From: Gammaproteobacteria bacterium
Lineage (GTDB): Bacteria; Pseudomonadota; Gammaproteobacteria; Eutrophobiales; Eutrophobiaceae
Length of the DNA: 64,000 nt
Reading direction: 5' to 3'
NCBI GenBank assembly: GCA_022826885.1
Contig: JAJDUB010000035.1
Span: 1 to 64,000, forward strand
Both the position numbers and the translations under genes were made by a program. A model generated the notes under the pieces. It made no database searches. It saw only the letters and a program-made list of their open reading frames with translations, and was not told where the DNA came from. Positions 51,419-60,488 of this stretch are shown here, piece after piece (within the stretch, counting starts at the first letter, position 1; the number at the start of each line of letters is the position of its first letter).

Positions 51419-51437
51419 GTTTGCAATATAGCATATG
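51402..51437. promoter_or_regulatory. Repeats over the hsdM start, possible autoregulatory operator
   Basis: TTTGTAATATA (51402-51412) and TTTGCAATATA (51420-51430) form an 18-bp-spaced direct repeat, and ATATGC (51410-51415) is mirrored by GCATAT (51431-51436). The hsdM start codon (51416-51418) lies between the arms. The N-terminal HTH of HsdM is a candidate binder. Confidence 0.45.
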
Positions 51438-51510
51438 TGTTTGGTGTTTGTCTACTTTTTTTCAGGGACAATCCTTGGAGGGCCGAAAAAGGCTTCCAGA
51501 AGAAGAAACC

Positions 51511-51535
51511 GGGGGCAGATTTCAAATCTGTCCCC
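51511..51535. repeat. Family B palindrome at the right border of the restriction locus
   Basis: GGGGGCAGATTTCAAATCTGTCCCC, a near-perfect palindrome between hsdM and the VOC gene. A matching copy lies at 36325, beyond the other end of the restriction locus. Confidence 0.85.
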
Positions 51536-51586
51536 TGACACATGATTTACGCAGGAATTACGAAGGTTGCTAGTAGAGCAGTTCTT

Positions 51587-52078
51587 TCAGCTTGCGCTGC
51601 CGCCCCACACCTCGCGGGCCTTCTCATAGACCCCCTGGTCATAAGAGAACTCCACCATATTGCCTTCGGGATCGCGCACAAAACAGATGTAGCCGATCCG
51701 TTTCGGCATCTGTTGCGGGCCGAGGATCAGGCAACCGGCGTCCTTCGCTTTGGCGGCTATGTCATCGACGGTCTGTTTATCCGGCACCTCGATGCCGATA
51801 TGGTTGAACGGTCCCAGGGTAGGATGCTCAACAGGGGCGAACGGATCGTGGCCGGGGAAAAACTGGCCCAGCACCAGGATAAAAGGGCTGTCGCTCTGAC
51901 TCTTGTCTCCGAGCCAGGCCGAATATCCGTCCTCGTCCTCTTCCCGGTCCAGCAGGGTCAGGTGCGTGAACTCCTCGTACCAGGCGATTACCTTGTCGAT
52001 GTCCTTTACATGCAGGGCCAGGTGCGTCCACGTGGGTTGCGTGGGCCGAAGCTCATGCTGAGGCTGGTCGGCGCCCAT
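51587..52078 (-). CDS. VOC (glyoxalase/extradiol dioxygenase-fold) family protein
   Basis: A 163-residue protein with two beta-alpha-beta3 modules of the VOC fold. Likely metal ligands are His19 in 'TWTHLALHVKDIDKVIAWYE', His in 'GPFNHIGIEVPDK', and Glu in 'DPEGNMVEFSYDQG'. It could be a glyoxalase, dioxygenase or epimerase. The start is 2 bp after the TonB receptor stop, so the two form an operon, which hints at a role in processing the imported compound. Confidence 0.88.
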   Translation of the reverse strand: MGADQPQHELRPTQPTWTHLALHVKDIDKVIAWYEEFTHLTLLDREEDEDGYSAWLGDKSQSDSPFILVLGQFFPGHDPFAPVEHPTLGPFNHIGIEVPDKQTVDDIAAKAKDAGCLILGPQQMPKRIGYICFVRDPEGNMVEFSYDQGVYEKAREVWGGSAS

Positions 52079-52080
52079 TC

Positions 52081-54393
52081 CTAGTTCCAGCTGTATCTGA
52101 CAGAACCGATGACCTCACGCGGCGGGATATATTCCCTGCTCGTGGTCCACAGCCCGTATGGGTTGGTGAAGACGTTATTGACGCCGTTCTTGTCGAAGAT
52201 ATTGGTGACGCTCAGGCTCAAACTGAGCGGCATATTGCCCACGTCGTAGTCGAAATACAGGTTGACGATATCGTAGCTGGGCACTGTGTCCACCCGGGGA
52301 TGGTTGAATATGCGGGCCTGGAAGTCGCCCCTGTGGACATATTCCACCCGGGAATTCAGGATGGAACCGTCAGCAAAGTTATGGGTGTTCGACAGGGCGA
52401 CTCTTGCCATAAGGTCCACCAGTTTCGGCGGTTCGTTACCCCTGAGATTGTTGGCGTTGTTCATCCTGATGCGTTCATCAACCGCGCCCGAGGTAAACAG
52501 GCCCAATACGAAGAGACTTGTTGCTGCCCGAAAATCCTCCACGTCGAGAGCGAATACATCCGACTTCACCTTGCCGTCCTGCCAGGCCAGCATGCCGTCG
52601 AGTTGCCAGCCCTCGGCCAGCAGCCAGCTCATCTCGGATTCGATACCGTACTCCTCCGTCTTGGGAATGGTCCAGGTGCCCCCGGCAAACGGCGCCGGGT
52701 CCTCGTAGGTGAACTGCAGGTGTTCGTGGTCGTAGTAGAAGGCCGTGACGTTCAGGCGCACGCGCCCATCCAGGAATGTGTTGCGGGTGCCTATCTCGTA
52801 TGACGTGACCTCTTCGGGCTTGAACCGGTCCGGTTTGAATATCCCGGGACTGCCGGAACCGCCGTTCTTCCAGCCGGTAGACACCAGGCCGTAGACCAGG
52901 TTGTCCTCGGTGAGATGCACGTCTATCCCGGCCTTCCAGGTCACTTTCGAATCGTTCGTTTCCCGGCGGCCGTCCCCGAAAATGCCGAAGAACTGGGACG
53001 TCTCATCGAGCTGGTCCTCGTCCTGGTAACGCACGCCCGCGGTGACGGCGAACATCTCGTTCACCCGGAACGTGGCCTGTCCGTAGGCGGCGTAGTCCTC
53101 GCGGGTAACGGTGCGGACTTCGGTAAAATTCAAATCGGACTGGAACGGCGGCAGGGTCTGAGCGTTCAGTTGCGCGCGGGGCAGGGATGCCGGCGATGCC
53201 GAGAACGGCGATGAGCCCGTGGCCTCCAGGAAGTCGTTGAAGTTCTCGTGGTGCAGGTAATAGCCGCCGATCACCCAATCCAGTTGCTCGCCGCTGTAGC
53301 TGATGCTGATCTCCTGGCTGACGGCATCGGAATCGTTGTCCCAGAACGGCAGTATGTCCCAGTTATTGAATGAGAAACCGAAATTGATGAGGGCAGTGTT
53401 CTCTTCGTTCAGGCGGTCGCCGTCCACCGACTGCTCCTTCCTGAGCACCTGCCAGCCGGTCAGCGACTTGACCGTCACGCCCATGGGGGCCGCCCATTCC
53501 ATGATCAGCGATGCGCTGTAGTTTTCCAGCGCAAAGATGCCGGGGTAGTCCTGCGACAGTTCGCGCGTGTCGGGGTTGGGGTCGTTCTCATTCTTCTGCG
53601 CCGCGGCGCCGTGGTCGGCATCGTGCACGAAGACCTGGGCGTGCGCCGAGAAGTCTTCCGACGGTTGCCACAGCACCGCCAGTTTGCCGGTGAAGGAATC
53701 GGCATCGTCCAGGTCATAGCCGTCCAGTTCGCCGCCCTCTATCTCCGCGAAGCCGTCTCGCTCGTACTTCTGGACCGCGGCACGGAATGCCCACGTGTCC
53801 GAAAGCGGCACGTTGATCGACGCCCGACCGCGGATGTTGTCATAGGTGCCGTAACTGAGTTCGACGGAGCCTTCCATCCTGTCGGTATGGGGTTTCTTCG
53901 TCACGACGTTGATGGATCCGCCCGTGGTGCCCTGGCCGAACTCCGTGCCCTGCGGGCCGCGAAAGACCTCGACTCGTTCTATGTCACCGAGGTCAAGGCC
54001 CATAGCCAGCGGGTTGGCAAGATAAACGCCGTCGATATAGGTCAGCACGCTGGGTTGCGTGGTGAGGTTCTGGGCCGTTTCCCAGCCGACGCCGCGAATG
54101 GTCACGACACGGCCGGCGCCGTCGTTTTTCGCGACAACGAGCCCGGGCACGTAGCCGTTGAAGTTGTCCAGTCTTACCACGTTGGATTTGTCGAAGTCCG
54201 CGCCGGACAGCACGGATACCGCAATGGGCGCATCCTGCAGCGACACCTCGCGTTTGCGCGCGCTCACCACGATCTCCTCCAGGACTGACTGCGCCAGGAC
54301 AGGCGGTGGCGCAATCATGGTTGAAGTGACAACTCCGGCGACGAAAACCTTTACCAGCCGATATGCGTCTTTATCGAACTTGATCATTTCCAA
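52081..54393 (-). CDS. TonB-dependent outer-membrane receptor
   Basis: A 770-residue TonB-dependent receptor. A signal peptide ends near residue 35 ('PPPVLAQ'), followed by a TonB-box-like 'LEEIVVSARKREVSLQDAPI'. The plug domain (about 50-170) contains 'TIRGVGW', 'YIDGVYLANP' and 'IERVEVFRGPQGTEFGQGT', and a 22-strand-type barrel ends in 'GSVRYSWN'. This subgroup imports plant-derived, aromatic or other organic molecules as well as iron complexes. The neighbourhood (VOC, MFS, Rieske, amidohydrolase) favours uptake of an organic substrate. Confidence 0.93.
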   Translation of the reverse strand: MEMIKFDKDAYRLVKVFVAGVVTSTMIAPPPVLAQSVLEEIVVSARKREVSLQDAPIAVSVLSGADFDKSNVVRLDNFNGYVPGLVVAKNDGAGRVVTIRGVGWETAQNLTTQPSVLTYIDGVYLANPLAMGLDLGDIERVEVFRGPQGTEFGQGTTGGSINVVTKKPHTDRMEGSVELSYGTYDNIRGRASINVPLSDTWAFRAAVQKYERDGFAEIEGGELDGYDLDDADSFTGKLAVLWQPSEDFSAHAQVFVHDADHGAAAQKNENDPNPDTRELSQDYPGIFALENYSASLIMEWAAPMGVTVKSLTGWQVLRKEQSVDGDRLNEENTALINFGFSFNNWDILPFWDNDSDAVSQEISISYSGEQLDWVIGGYYLHHENFNDFLEATGSSPFSASPASLPRAQLNAQTLPPFQSDLNFTEVRTVTREDYAAYGQATFRVNEMFAVTAGVRYQDEDQLDETSQFFGIFGDGRRETNDSKVTWKAGIDVHLTEDNLVYGLVSTGWKNGGSGSPGIFKPDRFKPEEVTSYEIGTRNTFLDGRVRLNVTAFYYDHEHLQFTYEDPAPFAGGTWTIPKTEEYGIESEMSWLLAEGWQLDGMLAWQDGKVKSDVFALDVEDFRAATSLFVLGLFTSGAVDERIRMNNANNLRGNEPPKLVDLMARVALSNTHNFADGSILNSRVEYVHRGDFQARIFNHPRVDTVPSYDIVNLYFDYDVGNMPLSLSLSVTNIFDKNGVNNVFTNPYGLWTTSREYIPPREVIGSVRYSWN

Positions 54394-54484
54394 CCCCCCT
54401 ATAGAGAACAGTTGTATTTATGTTCAATTTTGTGACAAAAACTACAAAGGGACTTGCACAAATGCGCCTTTTTATTTGATAAAA

Positions 54485-55732
54485 TCATGGATTCCTCCGT
54501 GCGGCGAGCACGGCATGGAATGGAACCAGCCGGGTTATCAGTATTGCGCCCAGCACCAGGCCGATACAGATAACGATAATCGCAGGATCGTAAGTGCCGG
54601 TAATATCGAACACCAGGTCCATCAGGAACGGGGTCAGTCCCTGGGTCAGGACGATCACGCCGTACATGGTCCCGGAAATAGCGCCGTAGTGCCTGGTGCC
54701 GAAGTAGCGGGACAGGAAATAGGGCAGCACACCGTATTCCGTCCCGAGACCCAGCCCCATCAACAGGCCGGACAACAGCAGCAACGGATAGCTGGAGGTT
54801 GATTCCAGCAGGAGCAGGCCGCACAGCGCCAGCAGGTAAAAGGGCGCGGCGATCCACGGCCTGGCTATGCGATCGAGCATATAGCCCATACCGATCTGCC
54901 ACCCGGCGGTGACCAGGGAAAACGTCGCCAGAACGGTGGTTGCCTGGCCTGCCGGTATGCCCCGGTCCATCAACATCGGCACCACGTGGGCGAAAATCGC
55001 AGTCATGCACCCCGCGCCCAGGGCAATGGCGGCCAGGATGATCCAGAAGGTAGGGGTTCCCAGGGCTTCCGTCAGCGTCAATCCCTGTGTCTTTTCAAGA
55101 GATTCCCGCGCACTCCGGATAGTACCTTTCGGTGGGTCTCTGAGCAGCAGGTACAGCACCGGGAACCCGATCAGGATGATGGCCGCGCCGATCCCCTGAA
55201 ACCCTGCCCGCCAGCCGTAACTGCTGATCAGCGCAAAGACAAACAGCGGCGACAAGGCCGCGCCGACGCCGTTGCCCAGGCCACCCGCAATGCCCAGGAA
55301 CAACCCGCGCCGCTGGTCGAACCAGCCCGCGATCACCTTGGTAAACATCACCGAACTGGGGATCGCCGCACTGATGCCGATCAACGCGTAGACCGTGTAA
55401 AACTGGAACCGGCTGGCTTCGACCAGGGACACCGAAGCAACGGAGGCAGCGAACAGTACGTTGCCCGTCAGGATAACCGGTCTGGCGCCGTAGCGGTCAA
55501 TCAGGCGGCCGACAATCGGATAACTGATCGCCCCGGCAACGGCGATGATAAACAGGACAAATGACACGGCAGAACGGGACCAGTCGAATTCCGTCGAAAT
55601 GGGGATCAGGAACAGGCCGAAGACCGTGTACACCATGGGTGTCACGCTGACCCCGTTGCCTACGGTACAGGCGAAGACTACGCCTGCAGGGCGGGTGAAT
55701 AACGATTTGTTAAGCGGCGCCGGCGTTTCCAT
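54485..55732 (-). CDS. MFS transporter
   Basis: A 415-residue major facilitator with twelve predicted membrane helices. The loop 2-3 motif is 'GRLIDRYGARPVILTG'. The first helix region has 'GVVFACTVGNGVSVTPMVYT', and the second half repeats with 'GYMLDRIARPWI'. Subgroup features resemble monocarboxylate/oxalate-type transporters. It lies 91 bp upstream of the TonB receptor on the same strand and may carry the same compound over the inner membrane. Confidence 0.9.
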   Translation of the reverse strand: METPAPLNKSLFTRPAGVVFACTVGNGVSVTPMVYTVFGLFLIPISTEFDWSRSAVSFVLFIIAVAGAISYPIVGRLIDRYGARPVILTGNVLFAASVASVSLVEASRFQFYTVYALIGISAAIPSSVMFTKVIAGWFDQRRGLFLGIAGGLGNGVGAALSPLFVFALISSYGWRAGFQGIGAAIILIGFPVLYLLLRDPPKGTIRSARESLEKTQGLTLTEALGTPTFWIILAAIALGAGCMTAIFAHVVPMLMDRGIPAGQATTVLATFSLVTAGWQIGMGYMLDRIARPWIAAPFYLLALCGLLLLESTSSYPLLLLSGLLMGLGLGTEYGVLPYFLSRYFGTRHYGAISGTMYGVIVLTQGLTPFLMDLVFDITGTYDPAIIVICIGLVLGAILITRLVPFHAVLAARRNP

Positions 55733-55843
55733 ATCTGTCGATGATAAGCGGGAAGACCCTTACTTTCCAGGTTTGCCAGCCATTTGGTTGCAAAGTCTGC
55801 GGGCGCATCAGTGCAAGAAAGCTTTGTCCATCATTGCTAATTT

Positions 55844-55920
55844 ATCCGCAGATGACGCAGATTACCGCAGATGAAAGGCATGTTTTTTGTTATCTGCGTT
55901 CATCTGCGTCATCTGCGGAT
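55844..55920. repeat. Family C inverted pair upstream of a Rieske gene
   Basis: ATCCGCAGATGACGCAGATT (55844-55863) and, inverted, GTCATCTGCGGAT (ending 55920) flank an unrelated centre. The pair lies between the divergent MFS and Rieske genes and ends 22 bp before the Rieske start. Confidence 0.85.
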
Positions 55921-55942
55921 AGATATTACAGAGGTAAAAAGC

Positions 55943-56977
55943 GTGGCAATTTTCTACGATAATCCTGTCCTGCGCGACTACTGGTATGCCGTGGCAACGG
56001 AAGCGGAGATCGCCGATCAGCCCGTCGCCCGGGCCCTTCTCGGTGAGAATATCGTCATTTACCGGGACTCCGCCGGCGCTGTCGTCGCTGCGCCTGACAG
56101 GTGTCCCCACCGTCAGGCGCCCCTTTCCGCCGGGAGCGTCGAAAAAGGAGTACTGACCTGCGGCTACCATGGCTGGTCATACGGCAGCGGGGGAAAGTGT
56201 GTCGCCATCCCGTCCGCCGACCCCGCGTTCCCCATTCCGGCCAACGCTCACCTGGCCTGTTACAATACGAGTACAAAATATGGGCTGGTCTGGGTCTGCC
56301 CGGGTGACTCTCCAAAACAGCTGCCGGCCATTGCCGAGGAACAGGACAGGTCTTTCCGGCGCATCAATAACCCTGTCGATCTCTGGCAGGTATGCGCCAT
56401 GCGCATGACGGATAATTTCCTTGATATCTCCCACTTCCCCTGGGTCCATACCGGCACCTTCGGCAACAATCAGCGGCGTTCCGTCCCGGAGATAGAACTG
56501 GAAATGCTGGAGGGAGGCTATTACGGCTATAAATACCAGGTAGCAGCAGACAACCCGCCCGGCGCCGAACTCAGTTCAGGAAATACCGGGGAGGTGGTCA
56601 GCCGACAGATGACAACAGGGTTTCACCTGCCGTTTGCCGTACGCAGCACCATCACTTATGACTCGGGGCTGCAACACATCATGCTGCTGTTGACTGCGCC
56701 CATTGACGATCTGACGTCGTATTTCACGTTCGTCGTATGGCGCAATGACGATTTCAGCGTGTCTGCCGAAGATATCATCACATTCGACCGGATGATAGGC
56801 GAAGAAGACAAGCGGATGCTGGAGAAAATCCCGGGAGTCCTGCCTTTTTCTCCCCAGGCGCTGGCCAATTCCCAGGCCGATAAACCGTCCGTTGCATGGC
56901 GCCACCAGTTCACCCGTCTGCTGGGTGCTCCGATGAAGGCCAGTGCCTGCGATAACGTTGCACCAGCCATCGGTTGA
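55943..56977 (+). CDS. Rieske oxygenase, VanA/DdmC-like terminal oxygenase
   Basis: A 344-residue Rieske monooxygenase of the O-demethylase-like group. Rieske ligands: C54-x-H56 in 'DRCPHRQAP' and C73-x2-H76 in 'LTCGYHGWSYG'. The iron site is Asp161, His164 and His169 in 'DNFLDISHFPWVHTG'. The start is taken as GTG at 55943, preceded by AGAGG; an upstream in-frame ATG at 55871 would read through the family C repeat and is rejected. The 3' end overlaps the convergent Rieske gene by 68 bp. Confidence 0.9.
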   Translation: MAIFYDNPVLRDYWYAVATEAEIADQPVARALLGENIVIYRDSAGAVVAAPDRCPHRQAPLSAGSVEKGVLTCGYHGWSYGSGGKCVAIPSADPAFPIPANAHLACYNTSTKYGLVWVCPGDSPKQLPAIAEEQDRSFRRINNPVDLWQVCAMRMTDNFLDISHFPWVHTGTFGNNQRRSVPEIELEMLEGGYYGYKYQVAADNPPGAELSSGNTGEVVSRQMTTGFHLPFAVRSTITYDSGLQHIMLLLTAPIDDLTSYFTFVVWRNDDFSVSAEDIITFDRMIGEEDKRMLEKIPGVLPFSPQALANSQADKPSVAWRHQFTRLLGAPMKASACDNVAPAIG

Positions 56978-58088
56978 ACTGGGGTAGCGTACCCTCCTGC
57001 CAGGAATAACGGCCGCGCGGGCCGAAACGGGAGTTGAGTCCCTTCTGCACCATGGTATCGGCGTAGACGTCCTGCACGTTGAAATTGTTCACGCCGGCTT
57101 CCGCCTGTTCGAACAGGTATTCGAACATCGGGTCTTTCAGCGCCTCAGGGTTGAAACAGTAATTGATGTCGATACTGATCTGCCCGGCTCCCTGTGCGTC
57201 GATAATGAAATAAGCGATCTCATCGGGCACCACCGCCAGGGCCAGGGTGGGCGGGATCAGGATGAACATCCCGCGTTTACGTTCCTCCAGGGTCAATTTC
57301 GGAAACACGGGCATCAGGCATTTTTTCGTCGGGTTGAACGAACCGTCAATTTCAGTGAAGTGCTGGATACGCGAGATGTGGTTCATGTCGTCGCGCCAGT
57401 CAAAAAAATCGCTCATGCCGCTGGGCGCGAAGGTCTGTAACGGTCCGTGCAGGCGGCTGGCATGATAGGGGTCATTGAAGTTCTCCATCATCACCTTCCA
57501 GTTCCATGGCAGGTCGGGAATTTTCGTGCCCGTACGCGTGGTGGTCTGCGGCAATTCGAAATGATCCAGCAAGGGGTCGAGCTCAGCCAGTGCCGGCGCC
57601 AGCGGCGCGGCCTGCTCATTGAAACTGGTGAAGATGAATCCCTGCCAGATTTCAACGGGCAGGGAAGGGAGGTTATGTTCTGCCTTGTTGAAGCCGATTG
57701 CCCGGTCCATTTCCGGCGCGCCGATCAGGCGCCCGTCCAGGGCATAGGTCCAGTGGTGGTAAGGGCAGACAAAGCGGCTGCAATGCCCTCCCTTTTCAGC
57801 CAGGACCATGCCGCGATGCCGGCACACCGCGGAAATCACCCGGATTCCCTGTTCAGTTCGGGCGACGATAAGCGGTTCATCCAGAATGGTTACGACAAGG
57901 TAATCGCCCACGTTGGGGACCTGGTCCACCCGGCCTGCGCACAGCCATTCCCGGTAGAATATCGCCTCCTTCTCAAACCGGAAAAACTCTTCGGACGTGT
58001 AAACCTCGCGCGGCAGCAGGCACGCTTCGTCGGTGGGCAGGACGGATGCGTTGAACGCACTGAGCATCTCTTCGCTGAACAGGTTCAT
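56910..58088 (-). CDS. Rieske ring-hydroxylating oxygenase alpha subunit
   Basis: A 392-residue alpha subunit of the CntA/GbcA or ring-hydroxylating type. Rieske ligands: C89-x-H91 in 'AVCRHRGMV' and C108-x2-H111 in 'FVCPYHHWTY'. The iron site is in 'MENFNDPYHASRLHGP'. The start at 58088 (MNLFSEEML) follows GGGAGACAAG and fits better than an ATG 36 bp upstream. It lies downstream of the amidohydrolase gene on the same strand (64-bp gap). It is a different subfamily from the convergent 55.9-kb oxygenase, so the two probably do different steps. Confidence 0.9.
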   Translation of the reverse strand: MNLFSEEMLSAFNASVLPTDEACLLPREVYTSEEFFRFEKEAIFYREWLCAGRVDQVPNVGDYLVVTILDEPLIVARTEQGIRVISAVCRHRGMVLAEKGGHCSRFVCPYHHWTYALDGRLIGAPEMDRAIGFNKAEHNLPSLPVEIWQGFIFTSFNEQAAPLAPALAELDPLLDHFELPQTTTRTGTKIPDLPWNWKVMMENFNDPYHASRLHGPLQTFAPSGMSDFFDWRDDMNHISRIQHFTEIDGSFNPTKKCLMPVFPKLTLEERKRGMFILIPPTLALAVVPDEIAYFIIDAQGAGQISIDINYCFNPEALKDPMFEYLFEQAEAGVNNFNVQDVYADTMVQKGLNSRFGPRGRYSWQEGTLPQFNRWLVQRYRRHWPSSEHPADG

Positions 58089-58152
58089 AACTTGTCTCCC
58101 CAATGGCTGGTAAAGAGTACTCAATTTATAATATTACATTTGCCCGTTCTCT

Positions 58153-59532
58153 TCAGCCGGCGCGGACGTCCGGGATACCGGAGCGTTTGATAATGGCCTC
58201 GCCTGCGACCTGTGCGGCTGCGTAAAGTTCGTCTTCGTCAACCTGGGTATGCCGGTAGTTTTCGACCACGCGCACCCCGTCCACCCAGACGCTGTGCACG
58301 CCTCTGCCGTCCGCGCACCAGACCAGTTGCTGCAGGACGTTGAGCACGGGCCGCCATTCCGGCCGGTCCGTGTCGTGCAGGACGAAATCCGCCTTCTTCC
58401 CCACCGCGATTGATCCGATCTCGTCCTGCAGTTGCAATGCCCTGGCGCCGTTCAGCGTAGCCATGTCCAGCGCCTGGCCGGCGGGAAAGATTTTTGTGTC
58501 CTGGCGGGCATCCTTGAACAACGCCGCGGCCAGGGCCATTTTCTGCATCAGGTCCGAGCCGTAACCGTCGGTCCCGAGAGCGATATTCATGCCTGCCTGC
58601 GCCATTTCAGGCGCGCGGCCCAGCGCGCTGATGCCGAACGCGCCCTTCAGCGCGGCAAACGGGCAGAGGATGGCGTTGGTCCGTGATTCAGCCAGCAGCG
58701 CCTCCTCCTGGTCGTCTATATGGACCAGGTGGGTCAGGCATAAATTGTCACCGAGCACGCCGATTTCCGCCAGGTGCGCAATAGGCCGCCGCCCCAGGTT
58801 ATCAAGATACCAGGCGGGGTCCGCCCGGTAAGGGCTCAGGTGCGCGGACACACCGAGATTATTTGCATCGGCAAGCGCTTTCGCGGCTTTCCACACTTCG
58901 TCGGTGTTGGTCGAGTGGCCTATCAGGATGGGCCAGGCCGCGATCCTTGCGCCGGAATCCGCCGGGAAACGCGCCACTTCCTGCTCCAGCAGGCGAATCG
59001 CCTTGCCGGTCAATGCCGCTTCATCGTCTTCCGGGCTGAATGCGCGGCCTTCAACCCAGGCGCCGATACGGCCGCGTATCCCGGCCTCAACAAGTCCCTC
59101 AAACACTTCATCCAGGTAACGGATCGTGCCGGCCTCGAGAAAACAGGTGGTCCCGGCGCGCAGCATCTCGACCGCCGCGAGCCGGGCCGAGAGACGTTCA
59201 TCAGCGGGGGTATGGGCCAGGTAACGGGGGATCACCCAGCGCTGCAAGGTGTCGCCAAAGGCGTCGCTGATGTCGTCAGGCACGTAGCCCCGGGTCAGCG
59301 GGTCGCCGGTGATATGGATATGCGCATCGATAAACCCCGGCGTGATAACGAAGCGCCTGCCGTCGATCATGCTGGTAGCGTCAACCTTGTCCTCGAGCTC
59401 GCTTCGTTTGCCGAGCGCGGCGATACGATCGCCCCGGATCGCCAGGGCGCCATCCCTGATAATCCGCCGTTCCTCGTCCTGGGTGACGATGACCGCTCCC
59501 TTGATGATCGTATCTACGCGTTCCGGCGTCAT
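58153..59532 (-). CDS. Amidohydrolase-superfamily deaminase/chlorohydrolase-like enzyme
   Basis: A 459-residue cytosolic metal hydrolase of the ATZ/TRZ/SsnA type. Metal ligands: His71 and His73 in 'FIDAHIHITGD', His in 'GVSAHLSPYRADP', His in 'LCLTHLVHIDDQ', and Asp in 'ALGTDGYGSDLMQ'. Relatives hydrolyse amino or chloro groups from N-heterocycles such as triazines, guanine and cytosine. Its ATG overlaps the araC stop (ATGA). Together with the two Rieske genes it suggests breakdown of a nitrogenous ring compound, an inference. Confidence 0.9.
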   Translation of the reverse strand: MTPERVDTIIKGAVIVTQDEERRIIRDGALAIRGDRIAALGKRSELEDKVDATSMIDGRRFVITPGFIDAHIHITGDPLTRGYVPDDISDAFGDTLQRWVIPRYLAHTPADERLSARLAAVEMLRAGTTCFLEAGTIRYLDEVFEGLVEAGIRGRIGAWVEGRAFSPEDDEAALTGKAIRLLEQEVARFPADSGARIAAWPILIGHSTNTDEVWKAAKALADANNLGVSAHLSPYRADPAWYLDNLGRRPIAHLAEIGVLGDNLCLTHLVHIDDQEEALLAESRTNAILCPFAALKGAFGISALGRAPEMAQAGMNIALGTDGYGSDLMQKMALAAALFKDARQDTKIFPAGQALDMATLNGARALQLQDEIGSIAVGKKADFVLHDTDRPEWRPVLNVLQQLVWCADGRGVHSVWVDGVRVVENYRHTQVDEDELYAAAQVAGEAIIKRSGIPDVRAG

Positions 59533-60488
59533 ACGACCCTTTCTTCTGCCTGCCGGCGCCGGTATTCCCGGGGAGACATGCCGTATTCCTTGCGAAATAC
59601 CCGGCTGAAATGCGCGGAGCCGTTAAAGCCCCAGCGGAAACAGATTTCCGAGATAGATAAATCGGCATGCAGGGAACTGGCCAGGTCCGCACGACAGCGT
59701 TCGAGCCGGCGTGTGCGCAGGTAATGGATGAAACTGTTTCCCGCTTCGGTGAACAGGCGCTGCAGGTAGCGGGTGGACACGCCCTCCGCCTGCGCGACCA
59801 CGCCGATGGTCAGGTCCGGCTCACACAGCAGGGTTTCTATTCTCTGGCAGATGCGCTGCAGGTGGTGTGCCCTGGCGCCGGATACCCCACCCAGACTGAA
59901 TACCGACTTCTCGTCGCCGAGACCGGTAATCAGGAATTCGGTCAGCGCCGTTTCCACCGGGCGCAGTTGTTCAGGGGAAATGTCTTCGATCACTTCAGCC
60001 AGGGACCGCATCATGCCGGAGAAGACATGATTGATTCCGGATTGTGCCGATAGATGGCCGAGCTTTAAGGATAAGGGGGCAAACACCCGGGGGCTGAGTA
60101 TCAGGCGTTGCGCCTTCACAAACAATTGCCGATAGTCCCGGGGAAAACGCATAATCGCCTCTACGTAGGTGGGGCCGTACACGATATCGCCCGGAACGAG
60201 TTGCAGCCGCTGGCTGTTATAGCTGAGCGTTGCTTCGCCTTCCAGCAGCAGGGTTAACCAGATTGCCTCGTCCTGATTGAGGTAACGTCCGGCAATCTCG
60301 TGAGGCTCAGCGTCTACCAGGGCAAACTCCATTCCCAGGGGAGATTCGATGCAGAAGATCTCGCCGCGAAAACCCACTTTGTCCGGTAATTCTCCGATCG
60401 GCAGGCATAAACGCCCCATGGCGTCGCGCCAGGCCTGCCCCTGCTCATGCTCAGGTAAGGTTGCCGTGGTGAATTTCCAGGATTTCAT
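59529..60488 (-). CDS. AraC-family transcriptional regulator
   Basis: A 319-residue regulator with an N-terminal AraC_binding_2-type ligand domain (about 1-180) and a C-terminal double HTH (about 215-310: 'IGVVAQAEGVSTRYLQRLFT' and 'SISEICFRWGFNGSAHFSRV'). It is translated with the amidohydrolase downstream (ATGA overlap) and is the likely activator of the catabolic genes 56.9-59.5 kb. It is divergent from gltB over a 233-bp gap. Confidence 0.93.
   Translation of the reverse strand: MKSWKFTTATLPEHEQGQAWRDAMGRLCLPIGELPDKVGFRGEIFCIESPLGMEFALVDAEPHEIAGRYLNQDEAIWLTLLLEGEATLSYNSQRLQLVPGDIVYGPTYVEAIMRFPRDYRQLFVKAQRLILSPRVFAPLSLKLGHLSAQSGINHVFSGMMRSLAEVIEDISPEQLRPVETALTEFLITGLGDEKSVFSLGGVSGARAHHLQRICQRIETLLCEPDLTIGVVAQAEGVSTRYLQRLFTEAGNSFIHYLRTRRLERCRADLASSLHADLSISEICFRWGFNGSAHFSRVFRKEYGMSPREYRRRQAEERVV

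Noticed and set aside
55871-55942. Upstream in-frame ATG extending the 55.9-kb Rieske protein by 24 residues
   Set aside because: The extension is encoded by the family C repeat and has no counterpart in Rieske proteins; GTG at 55943 has a ribosome binding site.
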